Assembly: GCA_963402885.1 (NCBI GenBank)
Contig: OY727097.1
Coordinates: forward strand, 25,165,401-25,229,400
Source of the DNA: Antedon bifida
Lineage: Eukaryota > Echinodermata > Crinoidea > Comatulida > Antedonidae
Direction of reading: 5' to 3'
Length of the DNA stretch: 64,000 nucleotides
The translations under genes and the position numbers were made by a program. The notes under the pieces were generated by a model. The model had not been told where the DNA came from. It saw only the letters and a list, made by a program, of their open reading frames with translations, and made no database searches. Positions within the stretch are counted from its first letter, which is position 1. Each line of letters starts with the position of its first letter. Positions 13,001 through 21,265 of the stretch are shown one piece after another.

Positions 13001-16000
13001 ACAAAAGAGGGGTGTGTCCCAGAAAGGGGGTGTCCCAAAAGAGGGGGGTGTCCCAGAAGAGTACAGTATCTAAAAAAAGGGGTGTACTGTATGTATGTGT
13101 AATCCTTAAGCTCTATACTATACTTTTTTGCAGGGCAAGAGTGACCTTGGACACTACTGCAATCCCCCACGCCCCTCGTACATTGAAGACGAAAAATCAT
13201 TTGTAGTTGATGAGACCGAGGATTGTGAAGACGATGTGACAGACACGTGTTATCATTTATTAAAAATCTATAGTATAAAATCGCACCGATTGGACAGTAC
13301 ACTAGCGCCAACTACACACACATGCTACCCTATGGACTATAGGTTGAGGTGAGTTTATGTTAGGATACTAAGAGGAACTTATTATTGTAGAGCCCTCATT
13401 TATTACTATATTTATTTACTATAGTTCACTATGTCCGGTCCGGTATCACTATGCGTTTTAGCACGCGACTTATGGCTGTTGGCCTTGTTTACAATACCAA
13501 GCAAGTTTTGAAGAGTTAGAATTTAAATTTTGTACATAGCCTTTTTTTACTGTGGGATCCTCTGTTCGTACTGCACCCCTCATAATCTAAATTTTTTTGT
13601 TACGAGAATATCATCAAATTTTGGACAAACGTACACATGATTGCTTTAATTCTGAATGTTAGATAGACAGACGGATATTTATATTATTTTCGATATATTA
13701 TAGATATATACTAGATATTCAATCCACCTATGTGAAATTTGGGGATTGACTAATGCTGGTTTGGCTTGCTCCACACCTCTTCCATAAATATCTTGTCTAG
13801 CATTGCTCTAGCATTTGCAGTACATCTGATAATCAATGTATTTTCAACAAACTATTTAATAATTTATCTCATAACAAGTCTCATTTGAGGCTTAGGTAGT
13901 GGAATTGAAAGGGTCGTGAGTTACAAACCTGGCACTAGGTCAGGATTGAACCCCGGACCATGGGATTGAAAGGCAAGCATGTTAACCACCAAGCTACAGC
14001 TCCACTACAAGAATTGACATGACTGCAAACCTTTACTAATGATGTATGCTGTACATTGAAATATGATATGTCAACTATCTTTAATTCTCAAAACCTGTTT
14101 ATCTATTTGTTGTTCATTACAGTTGGCATTTATCCCAAGTATTGGAGGCTCTACACTACTCACACATATCAGAACAGGCAATGTGTACGTTACACACAAG
14201 CTATGCTGCTCAATTAGAAGCACTAGGACTGTGGCACTGGGCTGTCTTTGTTCTTTTACATATTCCAAACAATAAACGGTACGTATTGAACACAAAGATG
14301 GCTGCTAGAATGCATAAGTATAACAATTTATTGAAAGAAATATCCTTGCCATTTGATTGGTTGATTACGTATCACACACCATGCTTGTGGCAGAACACAT
14401 AAATATAAAGATTTATTGAAAAAAATAAAAATTAACCAATTTTTATATTCATAGACGTGAATTATCTGTGAAAAAGTTGTTGTGTCGTCAGTGCAGCTTA
14501 AAACGAACCGAAGAAACTTGCAATAAAGAAACATTTTTACTTGAAGAGCTACAAATACCAGCAAAATGGATACATGAAGCAAAGGTATAAAATATAAATG
14601 CAATATTCAAACAATATTGTTTACCTTTATTTATATATTTATTTATTCTGGTTCGTAGATTGATACCAGGTTTTCCCCATTTTGAATTTTTGAACACGGA
14701 AAGACAATTAATGAAGCAACTAGACAACTTCAGGCAAGGCCTATAACTAGCGTATGATGTTCGTACGTTACTGCTGTTACCAGCTAGGCCTACAAAACTA
14801 TGCCTAGCTAGGTCAAGCCTAAAAACTGTTCACGAGAGGACATTCGATGCGAGCTACTTAGGTAGTGCATTGTTTCTCTCTTTTTATCATAATTTACCAT
14901 AAAATAAGACCAGGAATGACCTGGTTTAATGGTTTGTAGGGAATGGGTCTTTAACCTTTAACATTATTTTTGTCTTGTTCTGTAGTCATTACGAGCAAAA
15001 TATGAAGGGCGCCACAGTGACCAGGCATACCATTTGTTGAAGGCTGGTGTTTGGAACGAGTGCCATAAGATAGTTTTACGTGAACTAGCTGCAGATTCCT
15101 TCATTAATGGTAAGGCTATACTTTTAAATATATATTTAAATCCAAAGGCAAATTACTGAAAATAATGACAATGCTGTGGGTATCAGTGGCTGGATCTCAA
15201 TGGAGATACAAAATAAAATAAGCAAAAGGCTAAATCAAAACGATAAAGTAAAACAGCCAAAAAATGAGCAGAACCCTTCATATTTAAATATATATTTATA
15301 TACTGTACATAATATTGTTAAAACATTGTTGAAATTGTATTTGTATTTTTGTGTGTGCACGACCCCAGGGAAGAACAACCATGTGTTGATCTGGGCGTCT
15401 GTGGTTAAATAAAGTTCAATTGAATGTTTTATTAATGAAATCCTCGAATGAAACCTACTTCATTCATTTAATATTAATGTTGATTATTTATGCTTTGGCT
15501 GTAACTAGTAGCGACCAGCTCGTAATTGTAATTATGCATATTATTCATTAAAAAGAAATTGTTTATAATGCTTTTTGGCATGAACCTATTCAAAAAGTTG
15601 TACAATCGATATGTTTTGTTTTTATAATGTGTACAATATATAATACAATACAATAGATACGTTTCACTTTATATAATGTGTACAATATATAAGTTGTACA
15701 AGAGATAAGTTTACTTTATATAATGTGTGTACAATATATAAGTTGTACAGTAGATAAGTTTACTTTATATAATGTGTGTCCAATTTATAAGTTGTACAGT
15801 AGATAAGTTTACTTTATATATTGTGTACAATATATAAGTTGTACAGTAGATAAGTTTTACTTTATATAATGTGTACAATATATAAGTTGTACAATAAATA
15901 AGTTTACTTTATATAATGTGTACAATATAAGTTGTACAGTAGATAAGTTTTACTTTATATAATGTGTACAATATATAAGTTGTACAAGAGATAAGTTTAT

Positions 16001-17391
16001 TTATATAATGTGTGTCCAATTTATAAGTTGTACAGTAGATACGTTTTACTTTATATAATGTGTACAATATATAAGTTGTACAAGAGATAAGTTTTACTTT
16101 ATATAATGTGTACATTATATAAGTTGTACAATAAGTTTCACTTTATATATTGTGTACAATATATAAGTTGTACAAGAGATACATCTTTCTTTATATAATG
16201 TGTACATTATATTTAAGTTGTACAATAAGCTTTACTTTATATATTGTGTACAATATATAAGTTGTAAAATAAGTTTTACTTTATATAATGTTTACAATAT
16301 ATATGTTGTACAATAGATAAGTTTTACGTTATACCTGTATAATGTGTACAATACATAATTTGTACAATAGATATTGTTGTACAATATTTAAGTTGTATTG
16401 ATATACTCTGTTTATTAATCAACAGAAAAGTACTCATACTTAAAAGAGTTTTTGAGTGAACTTTCGTTTGATGATCGCTGCAGTTTCATCCAAGACTGGA
16501 GTACAAATGGTATGGTATTTCTGGACTTCATTCACATTCTAGAAAAACTTGAAGAGCTGCAACGAGGCATCGGTAATGCGTTTGATCTAGAGAAGCTGCA
16601 CCCGCAGCTTGCGTCTCTTTGCAACCGTGTTCGAAGCCTACAATGTAGAACTGCTAAGGACAGACTGTGCCAGTCGGAAATGTCGAAAAAGCTTGCCAAT
16701 ATGATGAAGGCGGTTATTCGTTTACAGGTATGATTCTATCTTATCCTATATGGTATAATGTATTGAAACTTAAGCTCTGTCTACACTATCAAACAAGTTT
16801 GACAAAAAAAATGTTATGCCCAAATGTGGTAGTGATATGACATGTATCATATATGGGCACATAGCATTTCTTTGTCACATAAACTTTGATATTGTAGGCA
16901 GAGCGCAACAGTTATCTAAAGCATGAATTTAGCTTATGCTTGAAAGTTGGGTATGTAGCAGTGTGTCGACTAAGCGGTGTAGTCAAATATGCAGGGTGAA
17001 CCTGGCCAACATCTACAGGAACTAACGTTGACAAGCAGATTTGATTTCAGGCAGGCAGGGGCAAACACAATTATTTGAAGAGCATTTTCTTACATTGCAT
17101 AGGTTGCGTCGCTAGTTCACTTAACTTTGTGAAGTAGAATCCCATCACTGTATAAAGCACAGTACAAATACGAATCCATTACCCATTATTATAATAACTA
17201 TATGCTGTAACAAAATACTACGCAGCAGTTAACTATGTCAATAACTACTTTGATTACAGAATGTTGAAGACAGTAGAATCCCATCTATACAGCTCACCCA
17301 TCATGTTGGCAAGCTGCCAATGCCCGAGGATTATGGGTTAGAAGAGATGAGAATGCTGACGCGGAGTTACATGTTGGAAATAACTGCATAA
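4020..17391 (+). CDS. NUP98: NUP98-NUP96 nucleoporin precursor, 3' 21 exons (5' partial)
   Basis: Precursor of two nuclear pore proteins: Nup98 (C-terminal autoproteolytic domain here) and Nup96, a scaffold component of the Y complex. Exons: 4020-4366, 4874-5013, 5592-5705, 6235-6351, 6863-7061, 7613-7792, 8117-8209, 8315-8425, 8584-8862, 9141-9274, 10057-10303, 10723-10838, 10973-11146, 11949-12085, 12726-12789, 13134-13348, 14123-14278, 14455-14584, 14986-15109, 16426-16727, 17260-17391. They join in frame to 1169 codons plus TAA. Family landmarks: [34 protein letters not shown] and [10 protein letters not shown] in the autoproteolytic domain; self-cleavage site HFS with Ser codon at 6247-6249; an acidic stretch after it; then Nup96 helical blocks [32 protein letters not shown] and C-terminal [14 protein letters not shown]. 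The exon at 7613 uses a weak GTGGGT donor. The FG/GLEBS half is missing, so the gene starts outside the window. Introns carry many repeats, listed separately. Confidence 0.95.
4566..4755 (+). mobile_element. 5'-truncated SINE-like copy
   Basis: In NUP98 intron 1. Begins with GGCTCACTCGCTCTCTGGTGGTAGAACAAGTC-type sequence just after where the B box would be, and continues with the same body as the element at 2900-3205 in the opposite orientation. The tRNA-like head is absent. Confidence 0.55.
5185..5545. repeat. Degenerate SINE tail plus TTTTCACAYCTGC foldback fragments
   Basis: NUP98 intron 2. GGTTCAATCCTGACCTA near 5210 matches the second tRNA-derived family (see 7905-8008). Two direct copies of CCTTTTCACATCTGC-like sequence with downstream GTGCTTTG (about 5288-5345 and 5398-5462) resemble the terminal repeat of the foldback element at 9670-9982. 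Confidence 0.4.
6473..6840. mobile_element. Foldback MITE family B copy (TGTATTGTCCCCC ends)
   Basis: NUP98 intron 4. Left end contains TGTACTGTCCCCCAAAAAC and right end GGGGATAATATATCTTTAA, an imperfect inverted pair. The interior has AACCAAAAACCCATTGAC and AAATGGCATATTCAACAAAA blocks shared with copies at 44108, 52830, 55005 and 57741. Confidence 0.65.
7234..7386 (+). repeat. Two-copy direct repeat, unit about 76 bp
   Basis: NUP98 intron 5. The block ACAGATTATAAAGAGTGATA followed by an ATGATGAAATAGCAAAA segment occurs twice in direct succession, with the start of a third copy. No coding potential. Confidence 0.65.
7905..8008 (+). mobile_element. SINE-like fragment, second tRNA-derived family
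   Basis: NUP98 intron 6. TAGCTTGGTGGTTAACAT (A-box-like) and GAGTTCAATCCTGACCTAGT (B-box-like), then CCTCAAATGAGACTTA. The same modules occur at 13870-14012 (reverse), 45725-45835 and elsewhere, which marks a dispersed family. Confidence 0.6.
8881..9005. mobile_element. Foldback MITE family A, partial
   Basis: NUP98 intron 9. Core GATGTGCCCAAATATGGTAG is followed by its inverted counterpart near TATATGGGTACATCACAT, ending in a decayed TACAGAGCTTTA terminus. The left terminal sequence is missing. Confidence 0.6.
9321..9463. mobile_element. Foldback MITE family D
   Basis: NUP98 intron 10. Ends GCTTGGTTCACACTAGG and CCTAGTGGTAACCATGCTTA form an inverted pair; the interior has CAACGCAAGTAATTTGACCA inverted against TGGTCAAATTACTTGC. 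Related copies lie near 21345, 23831 and 48152. Confidence 0.7.
9670..9982. mobile_element. Foldback MITE family C
   Basis: NUP98 intron 10. Left arm begins ATACCCTTTTCACATCTGC and the right arm ends GCAGATGTGAAAAGGGTAT. Inside, TTACAACGTGTAACCAGGTT is inverted against AACCTGGTTACAACTTG. A second copy lies at 36526-36782. Confidence 0.75.
11347..11600. repeat. Tandemly duplicated MITE family A remnants
   Basis: NUP98 intron 13. Two partial family A copies (about 11347-11440 and 11488-11585) share the core GATGTGCCCATATATGGACA and the same following flank, GCTTTAGAGATAATAGAAAC then CAGAGTGGATAGAT. Shared flank indicates local duplication, not two independent insertions. Confidence 0.6.
11727..11903. 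mobile_element. Foldback MITE family A, both ends present
   Basis: NUP98 intron 13. Left end AGCTCTGTCTACACTATCAA and right end GATAGTGTAGACAGAGG are an inverted pair. The palindromic interior contains CATATCACTACCATATTTGG twice in tandem. Confidence 0.75.
12183..12600 (+). mobile_element. 5S rRNA-derived SINE (SINE3-like)
   Basis: NUP98 intron 14. The head (12190-12285) aligns by eye to 5S rRNA: GGTTCTCGTCAGATTACGGA, GAAGTTAAGCAAC, GGGGCCGGTTGTG and GGGAGACCATCTGGGAATA keep the order and spacing of the 5S internal promoter. The 3' body contains CTTAGGCAAGATGCTTTACT and GGATGGGATGTAAAGCTGTT, resembling a conserved module of deuterostome SINEs. Truncated and diverged 5S similarity plus the body argue for a SINE, not a functional 5S gene. 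Confidence 0.75.
12837..13090 (+). repeat. GTCCCAAAAGAG minisatellite inside a probable MITE E copy
   Basis: NUP98 intron 15. About a dozen units near 16 bp vary around GGGTGTCCCAAAAGAG and GGGTGTCCCAGAAGAT. The flanks read ACAGTGTAAACCC on the left and GGGGTGTACTGT on the right, resembling the ends of the short element at 30928-31025. The array looks like an expansion of that element's terminal segment. Confidence 0.65.
13870..14012 (-). mobile_element. SINE-like copy, second tRNA-derived family
   Basis: NUP98 intron 16. The minus strand has GTAGCTTGGTGGTTAACATG, GGTTCAATCCTGACCTAGTG and CTAAGCCTCAAATGAGACTT in order, the best-preserved copy of the family in this window. Confidence 0.65.
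15330..15425 (+). mobile_element. 3' end of a non-LTR retrotransposon (inferred)
   Basis: NUP98 intron 19. GTGTGCACGACCCCAGGGAA leads to GTGGTTAAATAAAGTTCAAT, the AATAAAG-plus-short-repeat end typical of 5'-truncated L2/CR1-like copies. No reverse transcriptase coding remains. Confidence 0.45.
15600..16400 (+). repeat. AT-rich minisatellite, unit about 45-50 bp
   Basis: NUP98 intron 19, ending about 25 bp before the exon at 16426. Roughly 14-15 units share TTTACTTTATATAATGTGTA, CAATATATAAGTTGTAC and a variable AGTAGATAAG linker. Some variants have TGTGTGTCCAATTTATAAG. The reverse strand stays open for 68 codons by chance. Confidence 0.85.
16771..16905. mobile_element. Foldback MITE family A
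   Basis: NUP98 intron 20. TAAGCTCTGTCTACACTATC at the left is inverted against TTTGATATTGTAGGCAGAGC at the right; core GCCCAAATGTGGTAGTGATA. Confidence 0.75.
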
Positions 17392-17660
17392 AGAACAGTC
17401 AAGAAATGTCAGTCTTGCATGCTCATGTCAATGCCTCATATGTCTGTCTCGCATGCTCATGTCAATGATCATATGTCTGTCTCTCATGCTCATGTCAATA
17501 CATCATATGTCTGTCTCTCATGCTCATGTCAATGCATCATATGTCTGTCTCTCATGCTCATGTCAATACATCATATGTCTGTCTCTCATGCTCATGTCAA
17601 TGCATCATATGTCTGTCTCGCATGCTCATGTCAATGCCTCATATGTCTGTCTATCATGAA
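17392..17660 (+). repeat. 34-bp minisatellite directly after NUP98 stop
   Basis: About seven units of 34 bp (variants 33), each with CATGCTCATGTCAATGC then ATCATATGTCTGTCTC, starting near 17418, only 27 bp after the NUP98 stop codon. It probably lies in the NUP98 3' UTR. ORFs through it are repeat artefacts. Confidence 0.85.
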
Positions 17661-17926
17661 CGTATGTATGCTCGTAATAACTGATATGTTCATGTTGTTA
17701 TCTCGCGTACTCATGTGGTTCTCACATATGTCTGTCACTTGTTTTGTCTTCGATAGTTGTCTGACTGTATCACTTGTAATGCCTTGCGTGGCTATCTTTG
17801 TCATGTTAGTTGCCTTTTATAGCAATCTCCCATATGAATTTATATAATGTGTTTTCACAGTTTGATGGCACTGTATCATGTGGTAATACCAGATATTCAT
17901 AAGTGCATATGTTCATGTGTGGACCT

Positions 17927-18360
17927 TGCATGTTCATGTGAGGTGAGAGTCTCACATGTTCATGTGAGGATCTCACATGTTCATGTGAGGATCTCACATG
18001 TTCATGTGAGGATCTCACATGTTCATGTGAGGATCTCACATGTTCATGTGAGGATCTCACATGTTCATGTGAGGATCTCACATGTTCATGTGAGGATCTC
18101 ACATGTTTATGTGAGGTGAGAGTCTCACATGTTCATGTGAGGATCTCACATGTTCATATGGGATCTCAAGTTTATGTGAGGATCTCACATGTTCATGTGA
18201 AGATCTCGCATGTATCATGTGAGTTTCTTACATTTTCATTGAAGAATCTTCATGTGAGGTGAGAGTCTTGCATGTTCATGTGAGGATCTCGCATGTTCAT
18301 GTGAGGATCCCACATATTTATGTGAGGATCTCACATTTTCATGTAGAATCTCATATGATC
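17927..18360 (+). repeat. 21-bp CATGTTCATGTGAGGATCT minisatellite
   Basis: About 18 units, near-identical between 17955 and 18105, then diverging. The unit contains ACATGTTCATGT. Because 21 is a multiple of 3 and the unit has no stop codon in several frames, both strands show long artefactual ORFs. It shares the CATG-TCATGT core with the 34-bp array 270 bp upstream. Confidence 0.85.
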
Positions 18361-20056
18361 TATTTGCACAGTTTTATTGTATCATGGGGTAATACCATCC
18401 AGATATCCACATGTCCATATCTCACATGTGTGAGTCTCGTATTTCTCTCCATATGAGTTGTTACTTACAATGTTGCCTTATGTAAGACTACCTCGCGTAT
18501 GCATATGACTTCTCACAATTCATGTCATCTCGAATATGTAAATAATTACCTTCTCACATTGTCTCACATTCAATTAATCTTGCATTCTCATAAGATGATG
18601 TTATGCAACCATTCTTCCTGAAATTGCGAGAATAGTTTTTTTTTATAAATTAAATTATAGATGTTTGTCCAGACTCTTGTAAAAAAAACTAATTATGTAA
18701 ATGTTGAACAAGAAAATGAAAATGGTGTACATAGTTTGAAACACAGAACAGAATCATTTTATTATTAAATTTGAAAAGGTTTTTCATCTACAATATAATA
18801 TGTTATTTAGTCACACTCCATTTCCTACTCAAAATGAGTCAAATTGTATACATGTTCTTATCCTTCATCATATGGATATTATTATCACTATATTTTCATT
18901 TCTGTATCTGCAATATTTTATTATGTTAGTGAACTCTATGGTTTTTCAATAATTGAGTGAAAACATATTTTATTACGCTTAGTACTTTCAGTACTGTTCT
19001 TGTAATAAATAATACATAAACAATCAGTCCTCCATTGCTATTCCGTACTACTTACTCCCTCTGTTTTAGCAAACAACCGTACTTACTCCCTCTCTGGTTT
19101 TGGGACTAAATAGTTTGTTGGTATAACTTTTCTTAAATCGGTGTAATGTTTATGTAATTAATAATTTGATTGAATAAACAAATACTTTTTTAAATTTTGT
19201 TTAAAACATTTTTATAAGACCATGTGTCATTTTCATTTTATTCCACTGAAGTTGAGCTGTCAAATATTAGATTTTCAAAAGGGAAAGTTTTTAGGTTTTA
19301 AGTTAAAAAAACAAAATTATTATTTCTTTAAAAGTAGTAAATGTTCCAGCTATATAACATGAAATTTTATTTAAAAATGCATTTTTAAGCTCTGTATACA
19401 CTATCAAACTTGATGTGATGTGCTCATATATGGACACGATGACATGGCATATCACTACCTTATTTGGGCACATCACACTTTTTTTGTCAAACAATGATAG
19501 TGTAGACAGAGCTTAAGTCAGTTGCGGATATTTGTTTCGACACAATTAAATATTTATGTTATTTACAGTATCGGCAATCAAGTTCATGTTTTGATATTTT
19601 CTCTCGCGCATGTTTCGTTTTGAAAACACGTCTACAAAATGTTCATATGTCTGCGTTGGAGAGTTTTCATATTCGTTACGGATTGTGAGGTTAAGTTGTC
19701 CGCCCCAAGTCGCCTGTTCTCTCGTAATTCACGTTCCATAGTTCGAGAAACATTCTGTATAGTTGAGACTGAGTGATATAATATGATAATATGATATAAT
19801 ATGTCCATTAGTGAGTATCTATCGCAACGTGCTAGTAGTTCTTCCTGACACATGTTTATGTTTTGTCGATTGTGCTCACAATTTGTGTTAATTATCACAG
19901 TCCTTGCGTTCTCATAGAGAGAGCGAGAACAAAACATTGTTACATGAAATAATGTACATGTTGTGGCATGCCGCTCGAACCGAGATTCGAATCGATTCGG
20001 CTCTTTCATATACAGGCTAGCTATTAACATTCTCGTTATTTGTACAGATAAAAAAA
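18361..20056. other. Non-coding span between NUP98 and GPCR cluster
   Basis: AT-rich, no supported gene. AATAAA motifs near 19003 and 19172 are possible NUP98 polyadenylation signals if the 3' UTR runs through the arrays. One MITE A copy sits at 19386-19515. Confidence 0.6.
19386..19515. mobile_element. Foldback MITE family A
   Basis: Left TAAGCTCTGTATACACTATC and right GATAGTGTAGACAGAGCTTA are near-perfect inverted ends. Core GATGTGCTCATATATGGACA. Confidence 0.8.
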
Positions 20057-21265
20057 TCACCTTTTGCGTCTAAATTTGTCAAAAGCTTTTATCACTTCTG
20101 TCCGGAAGGAATGATGAAATACCCATACTAGTATAGGAGTGATGAACGAATCTATTGATATTAATATGTGTGACATGTACCACAGTCTATTAATATGTCT
20201 CGTGCCGTTAGCTGCTTTCGTGCCATTATTCGTGCCGTTAGCTGCTTTCGTGCCGTTAGCTGCTTTCGTGCCGTTAGCTGCTCTTGTGCCGTTAGCTGCT
20301 ATCATGCCGTTAGCTGCTCTTGTGCCGTTAGCTGCTATCATGCCGTTATCTGCTATCGTGCCGTTAGCTGCTATCATGCCGTTATCTGCTATCATGCCGT
20401 TATCTGCTATTGTGCCGTTAACTGCTGTTGTGTCGTTGGCTGCTAATGTGCCGTTAGCTGCTAATGTGCTGTTAGCTGCTATCATGCCGTTATCTGCTAT
20501 TGTGCCGTTAACTGCTGTTGTGTCGTTGGCTGCTAATGTGCCGTTAGCTGCTAATGTGCTGTTAGCTGCTATCATGCCGTTATCTGCTATTGTGCCGTTA
20601 GCTGTTGTTATGCCACTAACAACAACCAATGCTATAAACCATAATGTTAATATAGTATTTCTTGTAAGCGTAAATAAAGCGATCCGGTAACTGAGTTGAA
20701 ACGTGCGATTCCTTTGTCCAGAAGTCCTAAAATAGCTTGACCTTATACCGCGTACAATTTTAACTCCAAATGTGTAATTAGCAAGTACAATTAAAAGATA
20801 CACGCAGTGAATAAAAATATTTTTATAACTTTTATAAATATTTATTGTTACAACTAAACAATATTCAATTGAGGCCATAGCAGCGCTCACAATCCAAATA
20901 CTCACTATTATTTTCGAGTACAACTTTTTCGTGTATATTACTTTGTATTGTGTCGGGGCTTTAACAACCGCTATGTATCTCTCTATTGAAATGTTTAGAA
21001 TAGTTAGTAATGTTGATATGAACATAAGATTAAAATAAAGCACCAGTTCTTTATGAAATTTCCTATTGTTGCTTATATCCCTCATTAAAATATTCAAGAG
21101 GAACCCCAAACACCGTAATACTTCGGATACGGTTAGGTGACAAAGTAATATGTTGTTCTTCCGCAAGTTCCTCAGGAGAATGATCGCACCAGCAACCAAA
21201 CCGTTGGTCAGTATGTCGACAGACAATAAGCACTTCAAAGACACCTTAGCTTCTAGAGGAAGCAT
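20057..21265 (-). CDS. Orphan class A GPCR 1 with giant sequon-repeat extracellular loop 3
   Basis: 402-aa intronless receptor. Approximate helices: TM1 10-32, TM2 39-61, TM3 74-101 ending in ERY (95-97), TM4 117-139 with the conserved Trp in SIWIVS, TM5 149-172, TM6 196-218, TM7 362-383, then an amphipathic helix-8-like HHSFRTEVIKAFDKF. Between TM6 and TM7, residues about 219-355 are tandem hexapeptides of the AANGTK/IADNGM type. I count 17 NXS/T sequons. By standard topology this loop faces outside. Non-canonical points: Glu48 where TM2 normally has Asp, no CWxP in TM6, and TPILVW instead of NPxxY in TM7. The start is shared with GPCR 2 (MLPLEAKVSL). Three paralogs follow upstream on the same strand. 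Ligand and G protein are unknown; I cannot assign a named subfamily. Confidence 0.85.
   Translation of the reverse strand: MLPLEAKVSLKCLLSVDILTNGLVAGAIILLRNLRKNNILLCHLTVSEVLRCLGFLLNILMRDISNNRKFHKELVLYFNLMFISTLLTILNISIERYIAVVKAPTQYKVIYTKKLYSKIIVSIWIVSAAMASIEYCLVVTINIYKSYKNIFIHCVYLLIVLANYTFGVKIVRGIRSSYFRTSGQRNRTFQLSYRIALFTLTRNTILTLWFIALVVVSGITTANGTIADNGMIAANSTLAANGTLAANDTTAVNGTIADNGMIAANSTLAANGTLAANDTTAVNGTIADNGMIADNGMIAANGTIADNGMIAANGTRAANGMIAANGTRAANGTKAANGTKAANGTNNGTKAANGTRHINRLWYMSHILISIDSFITPILVWVFHHSFRTEVIKAFDKFRRKR
20203..20613 (-). repeat. 18-bp coding minisatellite in GPCR 1 loop 3
   Basis: About 23 units of 18 bp on the coding strand, each giving six residues around A-A-N-G-T-K/R/I/L. 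A higher-order 90-bp block (five units; plus-strand 20401-20490) is repeated almost exactly at 20491-20580. One short unit (NNGT) breaks the periodicity without changing frame. No reading frame of the array contains a stop. Confidence 0.9.

Noticed and set aside
12655-13311. Several 70-180 codon ORFs on both strands around 12.7-13.3 kb
   Set aside because: They read through the GTCCCAAAAGAG minisatellite and two genuine NUP98 exons in one stretch, ignoring clear splice sites. Products are repeat artefacts.
17419-18119. ORFs encoding HVRISHV and RSSHEHV repeats
   Set aside because: Produced by stop-free 34- and 21-bp minisatellites in several frames and on both strands at once, with no conserved flanking coding sequence.
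17927-18360. CRISPR-like appearance of evenly spaced repeats
   Set aside because: Units are contiguous without unique spacers and the DNA is eukaryotic, so this is a minisatellite.
17927-18360. Possible array of p53-type half sites (RRRCATGYYY)
   Set aside because: The residues flanking CATG in the unit do not give RRR before and YYY after in either orientation.
19632-20060. 142-codon minus-strand ORF overlapping the GPCR 1 stop
   Set aside because: It begins with GTG, not ATG, has no domain or membrane pattern, and a polycistronic second ORF is not expected in an animal nuclear gene. Probably 3' UTR.
20139-20690. 183-codon plus-strand ORF with VPLAA repeats antisense to GPCR 1
   Set aside because: Shadow of the 18-bp array, whose unit lacks stops in all frames. 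The 7TM coding strand is clearly the minus strand.
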